Positions 8,617 through 17,889 of a stretch of DNA of 64,000 bases are shown one piece after another. The notes beneath the pieces were generated by a model. It ran no database searches, was not told the DNA's origin, and worked only from the letters and a program-made list of their open reading frames with translations. The stretch's first letter is position 1; each line of letters opens with the position of its first letter. The DNA comes from Alteromonas sp. M12 (GTDB lineage: Bacteria > Pseudomonadota > Gammaproteobacteria > Enterobacterales > Alteromonadaceae): assembly GCF_037478005.1 (NCBI RefSeq), contig NZ_CP144164.1:1612001-1676000 (forward strand), in the 5' to 3' direction. The position numbers were made by a program, and so were the translations under genes.

Positions 8617-10545
8617 ATGATTAAAACATCAGAATTGTTTGCCGAAGATGGGGTTTTATCTACGGCAATTGCTGGGTTTAGCCCACGTGCATCGCAAATT
8701 GCAATGTCTGAAGCCATTGAACAATGTATTGACGATCAAGTTCCGCTAATTGTCGAGGCTGGTACGGGAACAGGTAAAACCTTTGCATACTTAGCCCCAG
8801 CAATGATCAGTAACAAAAAAGCAATAATCTCAACGGGTACAAAAAATCTTCAAGAGCAGTTGTTTCACCGTGACCTACCGTTACTTAAAAAAGCCTTAGG
8901 CAGTAATCGTCAGGCAGCGCTGCTTAAGGGCCGTTCAAATTATCTTTGTTTACATCGGTTAGGTCAGCATAGTGGCAACAGTACCTTATTGGAGCGGGAA
9001 ACCCTGGATGAATTAACCCAAGTTAGACAGTGGGCGTCTACCACTAAAACCGGTGATATGGGAGATTTAAAGTCACTGTCTGAGAATGCCAGAGTATTAC
9101 CTTTGGTGACTTCTACAGTTGATAATTGTTTAGGTCGAGATTGTCCAGATTATGAAGATTGTTATTTAGTCAAAGCGCGAAACAAAGCAATGGACGCCGA
9201 TATAGTGGTGGTGAATCATCATTTGTTTTTTGCAGATATGGCTTTAAAAGACACAGGCTTTGGTGAGCTAATTCCGGAAGCTGATGTGGTGGTATTTGAT
9301 GAAGCTCATCAAATACCCGATATTGCCAGCGAATACTTTGGTGAAGCTCTCTCAAGTCGACAAATACATGATTTAGCGCGAGACATTGAGATTATAAAAC
9401 GTACTCAACTAAAAGATGCCGAACAACTAGTAAAAGTTGCTGAGAAGTGTCGTTTGATTGCGGCTGACTTGCGTATTTTGTTTCCAGTCACTCCAGAGCG
9501 GGGCAATTGGCGACAAATGCTAAAACGCCCAGAGGTCGAAGCGCAAATCAATAAATTGGACGAATCACTGACGGTACTTTACGAAGTGGTTAAAATTCAT
9601 CTGGGTCGAGAAAAAGAACTTGATACTTTGTTTGAAAGGGTAACTCACGCCAAATCCAAACTGGCTGTTTTAAACGATGTAAATCAAAAAGGTGTGAGTT
9701 TATGGTACGAAACCACACCTAAGCACATTGTGCTGCATTTAACCCCACTTAGTATCGCTAAGCGCTTTGCTGATTTTATAGAAGAACCGAAAAGAAGCTG
9801 GGTGTTTACCTCTGCAACTTTGATGGTGGATGGCGGTTTTGCCCATTTTCAGCGTTTAATGGGCTTAGATAATGCAAAAACATTAGCCTTGGACAGTCCA
9901 TTCGATTACCAAAAACAAGCTATTTTGTGTGTACCTCGATATTTACCAGAGCCTAGCAGCCGTGAGATGCGACAGAATTTATTGGAAGTAGCAGTGACCT
10001 TAATTAAGGCGAGCAAAGGCCGTTGTTTCCTGTTATTTACTTCCCATGCGATGCTGAAAATCATTGCCCAAAGCTTGCCTGAATATATTGATAACCCAAT
10101 ATTAGTGCAAGGCACCACAACCAAGCGTGCGTTACTAGACGAGTATGTAACCAATAAACAAGCCGTACTTTTAGGCACGGGAGCATTTTGGGAAGGAGTT
10201 GATGTGCGTGGTGATGATTTAACCTGCGTAATGATTGATAAATTACCCTTCGCCGCCCCAGATGATCCACTTCTGCAGGCTCGAATTGAAGATTGTCGAA
10301 AGTCAGGTGCCAATCCTTTTGCACAAATCCAGATCCCCCAAGCGGTTATTTCCCTCAAACAAGGGGCTGGGCGGTTAATTCGTGATGAAAAAGACAAGGG
10401 GGTTTTGGTGATCTGCGATAATCGCCTAATCACGAAAGACTACGCAAAAACCTTTTTAGCCAGTTTACCGCCCATGAAGCGCACTCGAGACTTGTCGGTG
10501 GCGGTTGATTTTTTAACTGAATTACATACCTCTGAAGGCCTGTGA
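8617..10545 (+). CDS. yoaA: DinG-family iron-sulfur ATP-dependent DNA helicase YoaA
   Basis: An XPD/DinG-like superfamily 2 helicase that unwinds DNA 5' to 3' in repair; in E. coli YoaA works with the HolC (chi) subunit of DNA polymerase III. Motifs: Walker A EAGTGTGKTFAY, Walker B FDEAHQ, the iron-sulfur cluster cysteines in NYLCLHR and DNCLGRDCPDYEDC, motif III VFTSATLM and the C-terminal QGAGRLIRDEKDKG. I start at the ATG (MIKTSELF) rather than the GTG at 8590, because AGGCAAGG lies just before it and E. coli YoaA begins similarly; this gives 642 residues. Four bases separate its stop from tsaB. The yoaA-tsaB-slp-fadD-rnd order is that of E. coli. Confidence 0.92.
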   Translation: MIKTSELFAEDGVLSTAIAGFSPRASQIAMSEAIEQCIDDQVPLIVEAGTGTGKTFAYLAPAMISNKKAIISTGTKNLQEQLFHRDLPLLKKALGSNRQAALLKGRSNYLCLHRLGQHSGNSTLLERETLDELTQVRQWASTTKTGDMGDLKSLSENARVLPLVTSTVDNCLGRDCPDYEDCYLVKARNKAMDADIVVVNHHLFFADMALKDTGFGELIPEADVVVFDEAHQIPDIASEYFGEALSSRQIHDLARDIEIIKRTQLKDAEQLVKVAEKCRLIAADLRILFPVTPERGNWRQMLKRPEVEAQINKLDESLTVLYEVVKIHLGREKELDTLFERVTHAKSKLAVLNDVNQKGVSLWYETTPKHIVLHLTPLSIAKRFADFIEEPKRSWVFTSATLMVDGGFAHFQRLMGLDNAKTLALDSPFDYQKQAILCVPRYLPEPSSREMRQNLLEVAVTLIKASKGRCFLLFTSHAMLKIIAQSLPEYIDNPILVQGTTTKRALLDEYVTNKQAVLLGTGAFWEGVDVRGDDLTCVMIDKLPFAAPDDPLLQARIEDCRKSGANPFAQIQIPQAVISLKQGAGRLIRDEKDKGVLVICDNRLITKDYAKTFLASLPPMKRTRDLSVAVDFLTELHTSEGL

Positions 10546-10549
10546 ATTG

Positions 10550-11233
10550 ATGAAAATACTTGCGATAGATACAGCCACTGAAGCCTGCTCTGCAGCCATT
10601 TTTGTAGATCAAAAAACCGATTCAATATTTGAAGTTTGCCCTCAACAACATAGCCAAAAACTGCTTCCGATGGTCGAGCAATTATTACAACGAAATAATC
10701 AAACATTATCGGCTATCGACTATCTCGTGTTTGGTCGTGGTCCAGGTAGTTTTACTGGCGTGCGTATTTCAACAGGTATTATTCAAGGTTTGGCGTTGGG
10801 AACTGAAAAGCCGGTTGTTGGTATCTCTACTTTAGCTGCAATGGCGCAACAAGCGATTGATGAATCTCAGGCCAAGTTGGTTGCTGTAGCGATAGATGCT
10901 CGCATGGATGAAGTCTATTTCGCATTATTTCGCAATGAAAATAACCTAGCCCGTTTAATCGAAGAAGAGCAGGTGCTAGGGCCGGAATCTGTGCTTGAAG
11001 GCTTAACCGAAATACCGGATGTATTATGCGGTACGGGGTGGACTGCCTATAAAGCTTTCCAGCAAATCGTCGAGCAGGTCGGTCAGCCATCCATTCTTTT
11101 TCCATCAAGTAGTGCAATGATCCCATTAGCTATAGATGCTATCGCGCAGGGCAATTTTAGCGACGCAGAGAATATTCAACCGGTTTATTTGCGAGACAAG
11201 GTGACCTGGAAAAAGTTGCCTGGTAGAGAATAG
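10550..11233 (+). CDS. tsaB: tRNA threonylcarbamoyladenosine biosynthesis protein TsaB
   Basis: TsaB (YeaZ) is the scaffold partner of TsaD and TsaE in making t6A at position 37 of ANN-decoding tRNAs. The 227-residue protein has the ASKHA-fold start MKILAIDTATEACSAAIF, the HSQKLLPM loop, and the GRGPGSFTGVRISTGIIQGL segment that marks the family. The catalytic metal-binding histidines of TsaD are absent, as expected. A TTG three bases upstream is also in frame, but the ATG at 10550 fits the family start. It is translationally close to yoaA, whose stop is four bases upstream. Confidence 0.94.
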   Translation: MKILAIDTATEACSAAIFVDQKTDSIFEVCPQQHSQKLLPMVEQLLQRNNQTLSAIDYLVFGRGPGSFTGVRISTGIIQGLALGTEKPVVGISTLAAMAQQAIDESQAKLVAVAIDARMDEVYFALFRNENNLARLIEEEQVLGPESVLEGLTEIPDVLCGTGWTAYKAFQQIVEQVGQPSILFPSSSAMIPLAIDAIAQGNFSDAENIQPVYLRDKVTWKKLPGRE

Positions 11234-11341
11234 TGGTTTTAACTGGATTAGATTGGTTTGACGCGATAGTTCGTATCTTGTGCATGATTATTGCAGTTAA
11301 TTTTGGTTTGACACCTAAAAAGGATGCAATAGTTTAGCTAA

Positions 11342-11662
11342 GTGGAAATTGAATCTTCGTTAGTTGCCGCGCAAAATCAACTAACTATTACTCCCACTGC
11401 CCGTGAGCCGCAAAAACAAGCGGAAGCACAAGAGCAGCAAAATCAAAGACGTGACACTCAGTTGCCACGTCAGCAGGTTGTTACGCGTCAAAATTCCCCT
11501 GAAGCATATGCACAAGCCGAACGTTTTCGAGAACAAAAAAATAGTGCATCACAACCTCAAGATTTTAGTGCTCGCCAGGCAATAGACGCCTATCAATCTC
11601 TTGCCAAAGAAAGTCAACGTAGTGAAATCCAATCGTTACTGGGAATTGATACCTTCGTTTAA
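11342..11662 (+). CDS. Small Gln-rich protein of unknown function
   Basis: A 106-residue frame started by GTG, with no RBS at good spacing (AAAAGGATG is 20 bases upstream). The middle is disordered and rich in Gln, Glu and Arg (EPQKQAEAQEQQNQRRDTQL). The C-terminal 30 residues look ordered: AIDAYQSLAKESQRSEIQSL followed by LGIDTFV. The amino-acid make-up, the ordered tail and the position inside a conserved gene block argue that it is real. I recognise no domain. It separates tsaB and slp, which are adjacent in E. coli. It has no leader peptide and is probably cytosolic. Confidence 0.6.
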   Translation: MEIESSLVAAQNQLTITPTAREPQKQAEAQEQQNQRRDTQLPRQQVVTRQNSPEAYAQAERFREQKNSASQPQDFSARQAIDAYQSLAKESQRSEIQSLLGIDTFV

Positions 11663-11965
11663 TCTTATCCAATTAGGCTCGAATAAAATGATCACTTTGG
11701 TGTAAAATTTTTCGCGTATTTGTTATGCTGAACAACGGATTATGATGATTTTATATCCCGAAACTATGTTGATTCAGCCAATAACGCAACGTGTTATTGG
11801 CAATAGGTGTTAGTATTAGCAACATATCTAAACGATTCTATAGCGTTAATTAGTGGATTCATGTTTTAGTAAGTAAATAGTCTAATTGGTGAACTATCTA
11901 ATCAGTTAAGAGTTTATTAAGGTAAAAGTTTAGCAAGTTAAAATTTAGCGGTAGAGAGGATTCTC
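11663..11965. other. 303-base intergenic region before slp
   Basis: AT-rich. It holds one inverted repeat at 11777-11801 (arms GCCAATAAC and GTTATTGGC around a 7-base loop) without a T-run, and a run of imperfect TTTAGCAAGTTAAAATTTAGCG-like short repeats before the slp ribosome site. Presumably it contains the slp promoter. No coding frame is convincing. Confidence 0.4.
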
Positions 11966-12619
11966 ATGTTAGCGAAAATTGCGGTGTTTTGTTCAGTAGT
12001 ACTGATGGCTGGCTGTTCTGTCATACCTGACAGTATTCAGGTGGAAGATGAAGCAAACTTAGTAGAATATCAGCAGGTTACAAGTAATCCCGAAAGTAAT
12101 ATTGGCAAGACTGTTCGTTGGGGGGGAGTGATTGCTAAAGTCGAAAACTTACCTGATGCAACCATGATCGAAATGGTCGATTTTCCATTGCGTTCTTATG
12201 CTCGCCCTCGAGTCTCAAATCAAAGCATGGGCCGGTTTCGGGTCTATATTGATGGATTTATCGATCCAGTGGTCTTTGAAAAAGGTCGTAGCGTTACCTT
12301 TACCGGAAAAATTACTGGTTCCGAGGAAGGCATGGTAGGTGAGCACAAATATGTTTTTCCGACCCTTAAATCATCTGGATACCATCTTTGGAAAGAAATA
12401 GAGCAAGTGAATGTGAGTAGCTTGAGCATGTGGCCATATAATCCATACTGGGGATGGCCATACCGACCTTATCACCAACGCGTTATTATACGTCGTAATA
12501 GTGATAGTCCCTCTGGCGGCGCAACAACTCCCAGTCGAGCGACTCAACCTAACCGTCAACAAAGTACCCGTTCAGCTACGCGTAATAATGGTATAGGGCC
12601 AGTTGATAAAGAGCCTTAA
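11966..12619 (+). CDS. slp: Slp-family outer-membrane lipoprotein
   Basis: A 217-residue lipoprotein (leader MLAKIAVFCSVVLMAGC, lipobox MAGC, Cys at residue 17) of the Slp/YeaY family, starvation- or stationary-phase-associated outer-membrane lipoproteins of unknown mechanism. Family marks are NIGKTVRWGGVIAKVEN, PLRSYARPR and GRFRVYIDGFIDP. The C terminus is extended by a proline/tyrosine-rich stretch (YNPYWGWPYRPYHQR) and a Ser/Arg/Gln-rich low-complexity tail that E. coli YeaY lacks. A good ribosome site (GAGAGGA) precedes the ATG. Its place between tsaB and fadD matches yeaY in E. coli. A strong terminator follows at 12702. Confidence 0.88.
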   Translation: MLAKIAVFCSVVLMAGCSVIPDSIQVEDEANLVEYQQVTSNPESNIGKTVRWGGVIAKVENLPDATMIEMVDFPLRSYARPRVSNQSMGRFRVYIDGFIDPVVFEKGRSVTFTGKITGSEEGMVGEHKYVFPTLKSSGYHLWKEIEQVNVSSLSMWPYNPYWGWPYRPYHQRVIIRRNSDSPSGGATTPSRATQPNRQQSTRSATRNNGIGPVDKEP

Positions 12620-12701
12620 AGGCTGATTTTTATAGGATTATAACTAATCAAAATAGCTGAGTATCACGGCGGATAATTTCCGGTGACGGCAATAAAGTGT
12701 T

Positions 12702-12732
12702 AAAAAGCGGCATGTAATTGCCGCTTTTTTTG
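12702..12732 (+). terminator. Rho-independent terminator after slp
   Basis: Stem AAAAAGCGGCA with TGCCGCTTTTT, a six-base loop and a T-run. It overlaps the first possible (TTG) start of the next frame, which is one reason to start the hydrolase at the downstream ATG. Confidence 0.9.
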
Positions 12733-12762
12733 TTTATAAAAAACGCTCAACAGGATACTAAA

Positions 12763-13617
12763 ATGCATGATGTCAGGTTCTCTTTACCTAACTTAGAGTT
12801 AGCAGGTCTTGCAAATGGACACACCGATAAACCCCTAATTATTGCTTTGCATGGTTGGTTAGACAATGCCGCGAGCTTTATTCCTTTAGCCAAATATCTG
12901 AACGATTACCATTTGGTCGCAATTGATTTTGCTGGGCATGGACTCTCCAGCCATCGCAGTGCTGACGCTCATTATCACCAAATTGATTTTGTCCACGACT
13001 TGCATGAGTTAATTTTAAGTCAAGGGTATAAAAAGTTCATTTTACTGGGGCACTCAATGGGAGGGATCGTCGGTTCGATGTACGCTAGCAGTTTTCCTGA
13101 ATTTGTTTCCCATTACATCACGATTGAATCCTTTGGTCCTCTTTCAAAAAATGCGCAAAGTAGTCCGTCACAAATGCGTGAGGCCATAGAAAGCAGATTA
13201 AAATTGCAAGCTAGAGAGCCGCAACATCCCAAAAGCTACGAAGCCGTAATTAAAGCCAGAGCATTAGCTGGGGACTTAACTGAAGATGCGGCAACATTGT
13301 TGGTTAATCGCAATTTAATTGAGCAAAATGGCGAGCTTCGTTTTCGCACCGATAGAAGGCTTCGTACGCTCTCGTCAATTCGAGTGACAGATGAGCAAGC
13401 TAGACACTTTATGCAAAATATCCAAGCACCGACATTAGCAATAATGGGCACTACGGGGTACGAAGTCATGCGTGAAAAAGTCAAAGAAAGGTTTGATTGG
13501 GTGCCAAATTTAACCCATGTAACTTGTGAGGGGGGACATCACTTACATATGGATAATCCCGCCGACATTGCTAAAAAATTGCTGGATTTCCTAGCACTTA
13601 ATCCATTAAATCACTAA
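12763..13617 (+). CDS. Alpha/beta-fold hydrolase
   Basis: A 284-residue serine hydrolase of the alpha/beta fold. The oxyanion region is LHGWLDNAASF, the nucleophile elbow GHSMGGIVG, and the catalytic His lies in CEGGHHLHMDNP near the C terminus. It most resembles the MhpC/YbfF-like esterase group; the substrate is unknown. The ATG at 12763 is chosen over an in-frame TTG at 12718, because the TTG lies inside the slp terminator. It is directly upstream of fadD in the same direction, so an acyl-ester or acyl-CoA substrate is conceivable, but this is only context. Confidence 0.85.
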   Translation: MHDVRFSLPNLELAGLANGHTDKPLIIALHGWLDNAASFIPLAKYLNDYHLVAIDFAGHGLSSHRSADAHYHQIDFVHDLHELILSQGYKKFILLGHSMGGIVGSMYASSFPEFVSHYITIESFGPLSKNAQSSPSQMREAIESRLKLQAREPQHPKSYEAVIKARALAGDLTEDAATLLVNRNLIEQNGELRFRTDRRLRTLSSIRVTDEQARHFMQNIQAPTLAIMGTTGYEVMREKVKERFDWVPNLTHVTCEGGHHLHMDNPADIAKKLLDFLALNPLNH

Positions 13618-13629
13618 AATTAAGCTACA

Positions 13630-13646
13630 ATCAGGTCTTACCTGTA
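13630..13646. promoter_or_regulatory. Candidate FadR (or related) operator upstream of fadD
   Basis: The 17-mer ATCAGGTCTTACCTGTA contains the perfect inverted repeat CAGGT-CTT-ACCTG and agrees at most positions with the FadR pattern AnCTGGTCnGACCnGTT known from E. coli. It lies 67 bases before the fadD start, where a repressor could block the promoter. fadR itself is in this window. This is an inference from pattern only. Confidence 0.5.
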
Positions 13647-13712
13647 TTAATTTAAATGTTCATTGGTTAACATCGTGTAATCGTATTGAGAAGCATAAGC
13701 CCTGGAGGCAAA

Positions 13713-15365
13713 GTGGACAAAATTTGGTTAAAACACTACGACCCTAAAATTCCTGCAGAAATCGACCCAGAGCGTTATTCTTCAATAGTAGATATATTTG
13801 AGCAATCAGTATCGACTTACGCTAACAACACTGCATTTATCAATATGGGACACAGCATAAGCTTTGCTGAGTTAGATAAGTTATCTGCTCAATTTGCTGC
13901 TTATTTACAAAACGAGGGATTAAAGAAAGGTGATCCAGTCGCCATTATGATGCCTAACGTTATTCAATACCCTATTGCATTATTTGGAATATTGCGTGCC
14001 GGATTAACGGTAGTAAATGTTAATCCACTTTATACCGCTCGTGAGCTAAAACATCAGTTAAACGACTCAAACACCAAAGCTATTGTTATTATTGAAAATT
14101 TTGCAAGTACTTTAGCTCAAGTGATTGAACAAACTAATGTGAAAAAAGTACTGCTGACCCAAGTAGCAGATATGTTCCCAGCCCCCAAACGCTGGATAAT
14201 GAATTTTGCGGTAAAATACATTAAAAAAATGGTGCCGAGTTTTACTATCGCGAATACCGAAAACTTCACATCTGCAATTAAAAAAGGTGCTTCTCTTACC
14301 TACACCAGACCAGAAATAAGCAGTGACGACATCGCTTTTCTACAATACACCGGCGGCACTACAGGTGTATCTAAAGGGGCAATGCTTACTCACCGTAATA
14401 TGGTGGCAAACTTAGAGCAAATTTCTTCAGTATTGGAAACCGTTATCGAGCCAGGTAAAGAGTTGGTGGTGACGGCTTTACCGCTTTACCATATTTTTGC
14501 CTTGCAGGCTAACTGTTTGACTTTTGTTAAATTTGGCTGTCCAAGTTTACTGATAACCAATCCACGAGATATGGTCGGTTTTGTAAAAGAAATGGCACAA
14601 CATCACTGTACCGTAATAACAGGTGTGAATACTTTATTTAATGGTCTTCTTAATACACCAGAATTTAGTGAGCTGGACTTCTCGGGTTTAAAGTTTGCTT
14701 TAGGTGGTGGTATGGCAGTGCAACGTTCAGTGGCTGAGAAGTGGGAAAAAGTCACTGGAAAGGTACTTTTGGAAGGCTATGGTTTAACCGAATGTAGCCC
14801 TGTTGTTACCGTTAACCCACCACAGCTTGAAAGTTATAAAGGGTCAATTGGTATGCCCGTATCTTCTACGGATATCAAGTTATGTGACGATGATGGCAAT
14901 GAAGTTCCTATGGGGGAGCCTGGGGAAATGTATGTTAAAGGTCCTCAGGTAATGAAAGGCTACTTGAACCGCCCCGAAGCGACAGATGAGGTTATCAAAG
15001 ATGGCTGGTTATTAACGGGGGACATCGCCACCGTTGACGAACAAGGTTACTTCTATATTGTCGATCGCAAGAAAGATATGATTTTGGTATCTGGCTTCAA
15101 TGTGTTTCCTAATGAGATTGAGGAAGTCGCAGCGATGCACGATCAAGTGGTCGAAGTGGCGGCTGTTGGTGTGCCTAGTGAATCATCAGGCGAAGCGGTT
15201 AAACTCTTTGTTGTTCGAAATTCAGATGAATTGACCGAGAAAATATTGATCGATCATTGTCGTAAAAATTTAACCGGCTACAAAGTACCAAAATTTGTTG
15301 AATTTAGAGACGAGCTTCCCAAGACAAATGTTGGTAAGATACTCCGCAAAGAGTTGCGCGATTAG
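13713..15365 (+). CDS. fadD: Long-chain fatty acyl-CoA synthetase FadD
   Basis: FadD activates long-chain fatty acids to acyl-CoA with ATP at the inner membrane, coupling uptake to beta-oxidation. The 550-residue protein has the ATP/AMP signature [18 protein letters not shown], the [12 protein letters not shown] motif and the FACS signature region [18 protein letters not shown] with IVDRKKDMI. The start is the GTG at 13713 ([11 protein letters not shown]), preceded by a strong CTGGAGG at seven bases' spacing and aligning with the E. coli N terminus; an in-frame TTG at 13686 lacks such a site. A terminator follows at 15406. It is followed by rnd, as in E. coli. Confidence 0.96.
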   Translation: MDKIWLKHYDPKIPAEIDPERYSSIVDIFEQSVSTYANNTAFINMGHSISFAELDKLSAQFAAYLQNEGLKKGDPVAIMMPNVIQYPIALFGILRAGLTVVNVNPLYTARELKHQLNDSNTKAIVIIENFASTLAQVIEQTNVKKVLLTQVADMFPAPKRWIMNFAVKYIKKMVPSFTIANTENFTSAIKKGASLTYTRPEISSDDIAFLQYTGGTTGVSKGAMLTHRNMVANLEQISSVLETVIEPGKELVVTALPLYHIFALQANCLTFVKFGCPSLLITNPRDMVGFVKEMAQHHCTVITGVNTLFNGLLNTPEFSELDFSGLKFALGGGMAVQRSVAEKWEKVTGKVLLEGYGLTECSPVVTVNPPQLESYKGSIGMPVSSTDIKLCDDDGNEVPMGEPGEMYVKGPQVMKGYLNRPEATDEVIKDGWLLTGDIATVDEQGYFYIVDRKKDMILVSGFNVFPNEIEEVAAMHDQVVEVAAVGVPSESSGEAVKLFVVRNSDELTEKILIDHCRKNLTGYKVPKFVEFRDELPKTNVGKILRKELRD

Positions 15366-15405
15366 CTTAAACGAAATCATCTACTGATTTTATTTAAATT
15401 GAAGA

Positions 15406-15428
15406 GCCGACTCATGTCGGTTTTTTTA
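15406..15428 (+). terminator. Rho-independent terminator after fadD
   Basis: Stem CCGAC-TCAT-GTCGG followed by seven T. It lies between fadD and the rnd start. Confidence 0.85.
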
Positions 15429-15452
15429 TTTTCTAGGTGTCCATCTTTTCAT

Positions 15453-16601
15453 ATGCAATATACCCTAATAACTACGTTCGAAGCATTACACTCCTTTTGT
15501 GTTCAAGCCAATAAAGCATCTGCAATAGCCGTTGATACGGAGTTTGTTAGAACGAGAACTTTGTACCCTAGATTGGGCTTAATCCAAATTTATGATGGCA
15601 TTACTCTGGCCCTTGTGGATCCATTGGAGATTGAAGATTTATCGCCTCTGGTGGACCTTCTAGCTAACCCTGATGTGGTCAAAGTCTTGCATTCTTGCTC
15701 TGAAGATTTAGAAACGTTTTGGCATAGTTTGAATGTGATACCGACGCCTATTTTTGATAGTCAATTTGCTGCATGCTTGTTGAATATGGGAGCGACATTG
15801 GGCTATGCAAATCTGATTGAGCTGATGTTAGATATTAAACTTGATAAAGGTGAATCGCGAACCGATTGGATTGCTCGTCCGCTGAGCGAACAGCAATGCC
15901 AATATGCAGCGAATGACGTACTCTATTTGTTGCAAATTTACCCTCAGTTGAGCGAACAAATCGCTGCTTTAGGCCGCACGGAATGGATTTACCAAGAAAT
16001 GCAGCAATTGGCATTGAAAAAATCCATTAATCTCCCTGCAGAACTTGCCTATCTTAATATTAAGAACAGTTGGAAACTATCGGGCATATCTCTGTATTTA
16101 CTGAAAACCTTAGCGAAATGGCGAATTGAGCAAGCGCGTTTGCGTGACTTGGCATTAAACTTTGTTGTGCGTGAATCCAATTTAGTAGAAATTGCACGCA
16201 CTCTGCCTAGCCATAAAGGGGCTATTTTTGCCATTGATGGCATGACTCCTCAAGAAGCTCGGATTCACTCAGATGCATTACTCAGTTTGGTTGAAGAAGC
16301 GAAGATTGCACCGGTTGAGATATACCCATCGCCTGTAGAAAGGTTGATGACGCACAAAGGATTTAAAAAAGCCTCTGCTGAATTGAGAGCTCTTTGCCAG
16401 CTAAAAGCGGATGAACTTGAGATACCCGTTGAAGTCCTGGGATCAAAAAAACAAATACAACAATTGTTAAAATATCATTGGCACAAACAAGATGAATTGC
16501 GAGAGATGGGGTTGAAACCTGATTTGATTCAGGGCTGGAGAGGGGATCTTTTGGGAGACCAAGTGCTTAAAATAGTCGCCAAATATGGGGAGCTGAACTA
16601 A
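15453..16601 (+). CDS. rnd: Ribonuclease D
   Basis: RNase D is a 3' to 5' exoribonuclease of the DEDD family that trims tRNA and other stable RNA precursors. The 382-residue protein shows the acidic catalytic motifs: AVDTEFVRTRTLYPRLGLIQ, the SEDLE helix, DSQFAACL and the YAANDVLYL exo III motif. An HRDC domain follows (about residues 205-290), then a second HRDC-like part. The ATG at 15453 (MQYTLITTFEAL) fits the family; an earlier in-frame TTG at 15399 lies in the fadD terminator. Its TAA shares a base with the ATG of ycgL. Confidence 0.94.
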   Translation: MQYTLITTFEALHSFCVQANKASAIAVDTEFVRTRTLYPRLGLIQIYDGITLALVDPLEIEDLSPLVDLLANPDVVKVLHSCSEDLETFWHSLNVIPTPIFDSQFAACLLNMGATLGYANLIELMLDIKLDKGESRTDWIARPLSEQQCQYAANDVLYLLQIYPQLSEQIAALGRTEWIYQEMQQLALKKSINLPAELAYLNIKNSWKLSGISLYLLKTLAKWRIEQARLRDLALNFVVRESNLVEIARTLPSHKGAIFAIDGMTPQEARIHSDALLSLVEEAKIAPVEIYPSPVERLMTHKGFKKASAELRALCQLKADELEIPVEVLGSKKQIQQLLKYHWHKQDELREMGLKPDLIQGWRGDLLGDQVLKIVAKYGELN

Positions 16602-16903
16602 TGCTTGTATATGTATACAAAAGTAATAAAAAGCAACAAACGTATCTCTATGTCTTAAAAAAAGACAATTTTGATGATGTGCCCGAACAGCTTATGGCAA
16701 CTTTCGGTAAACCCACATTTGTGATGATTTTAGCCCTGCAAAAGCGTCAAAAATTGGCTCAAGTGGATATACATAAATTAACCAACGAACTAAATTTAAA
16801 TGGATTTTACTTGCAACTTCCTCCACCTAATGAAGATTTGTTAAAAGCCCATAAGCAAACACAAGATAAAAATAAAGAAAATAAAGGACAGACATCGAAA
16901 TGA
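16601..16903 (+). CDS. ycgL: YcgL domain protein (UPF0745)
   Basis: A 100-residue protein with the YcgL alpha/beta domain: MLVYVYKSNKKQQTYLYV, then PEQLMATFGKPTFVMIL and NLNGFYLQLPPP. The function is unknown. The C-terminal 15 residues are a charged low-complexity tail (HKQTQDKNKENKGQTSK). It overlaps rnd by one base (TAATG) and the next gene by four (ATGA), so it is translationally coupled on both sides. In E. coli ycgL is next to minC and ycgM; here the link is to rnd and ycgM. Confidence 0.92.
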   Translation: MLVYVYKSNKKQQTYLYVLKKDNFDDVPEQLMATFGKPTFVMILALQKRQKLAQVDIHKLTNELNLNGFYLQLPPPNEDLLKAHKQTQDKNKENKGQTSK

Positions 16904-17889
16904 AAAGACTAATGAATGGGAGCTGCATTTTAGTTTCAATTCTGCTGTTGAGTTTCCCGCTACACGCTCAGAAAAACGAAAAAGATTACGCAGGTTATGT
17001 CGAACAGCTTAAAAGTGAAGCGATATCGGAAGGTTTCGATGCACAATTTGTAGATCAGGCGTTTGCCGACATAACGTTCTATAAAAGAGCCATTAAGGCA
17101 GATAAGAATCAACCAGAATCTAAAATCACCTTAGATAAATATTTACGCACCCGAGTCCCTGATTGGAAAGTGCAACAAGCCATCGATTTGTACCGTAAAC
17201 ACCAACAAATATTAAACAAAATAGGCAAAGAATATGGTGTGCAACCGCGCTTCATAGTGGCCCTTTGGGGAAATGAAAGTAATTTTGGAAAGATTATGGG
17301 GAATTACTCTGTTATCTCCGCATTGTCTACTTTGGCTTATGAAGGTCGTCGTGAATCCTTCTTTAAAAAACAATTGTTCGCAGCTTTGACTATCCTGCAG
17401 CAAGGTCACATTCAAAAACAACAGTTTGTGGGATCTTGGGCTGGTGCAATGGGGCAAAGCCAATTCATCCCTTCATCCTTCCTAACTTATGCGGTTGATT
17501 ATGATAAAGATGGTAAAAAAGATATTTGGGGTAACCCCGCGGACGTATTTGCATCAATTGCCAATTACTTAAGCAAAGAAGGTTGGGATGACAGTATTAC
17601 TTGGGGCAGACAAGTTCGCATTCCTAAAGGTTTTGATTTGGCTCTTGCAGGTTTAACTAAGTCTAAAATGCAATCTTTAAGCGCATGGCAGGCATTGGGG
17701 GTTAGGCGTTATGACGGCTCTGATTTGCCAAAGGTCGACTTGCAAGCTTCGTTGATCATGCCAGATGATGAAAATGGCCGAATCTATTTAGTTTACTCGA
17801 ATTTCCATACATTAATGCGTTGGAATCGCTCGACATACTTTGGAAGCGCTGTGAGTTATCTTGCCGATCGAATTAAAAAGGGTTCTTAG
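16900..17889 (+). CDS. MltB-type lytic murein transglycosylase (SLT_2)
   Basis: A peptidoglycan lytic transglycosylase that cleaves MurNAc-GlcNAc bonds and forms 1,6-anhydroMurNAc. The 329-residue protein has a cleavable-type leader (MKRLMNGSCILVSILLLSFP, then LHAQ), without a lipobox, so it is likely periplasmic rather than anchored as E. coli MltB is. The catalytic Glu is in FIVALWGNESNFGKIMG. WAGAMGQSQFIPSSFL and DYDKDGKKDIWGNPADVFAS follow in the standard SLT_2 order. The DKDGKKDIW loop resembles the EF-hand-like site of Slt35. It overlaps ycgL by four bases and abuts ycgM. Confidence 0.92.
   Translation: MKRLMNGSCILVSILLLSFPLHAQKNEKDYAGYVEQLKSEAISEGFDAQFVDQAFADITFYKRAIKADKNQPESKITLDKYLRTRVPDWKVQQAIDLYRKHQQILNKIGKEYGVQPRFIVALWGNESNFGKIMGNYSVISALSTLAYEGRRESFFKKQLFAALTILQQGHIQKQQFVGSWAGAMGQSQFIPSSFLTYAVDYDKDGKKDIWGNPADVFASIANYLSKEGWDDSITWGRQVRIPKGFDLALAGLTKSKMQSLSAWQALGVRRYDGSDLPKVDLQASLIMPDDENGRIYLVYSNFHTLMRWNRSTYFGSAVSYLADRIKKGS

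Noticed and set aside
13686..13712. Upstream TTG start for fadD
   Set aside because: The ribosome site CTGGAGG lies after it and directly before the GTG at 13713, which also fits the E. coli N terminus.
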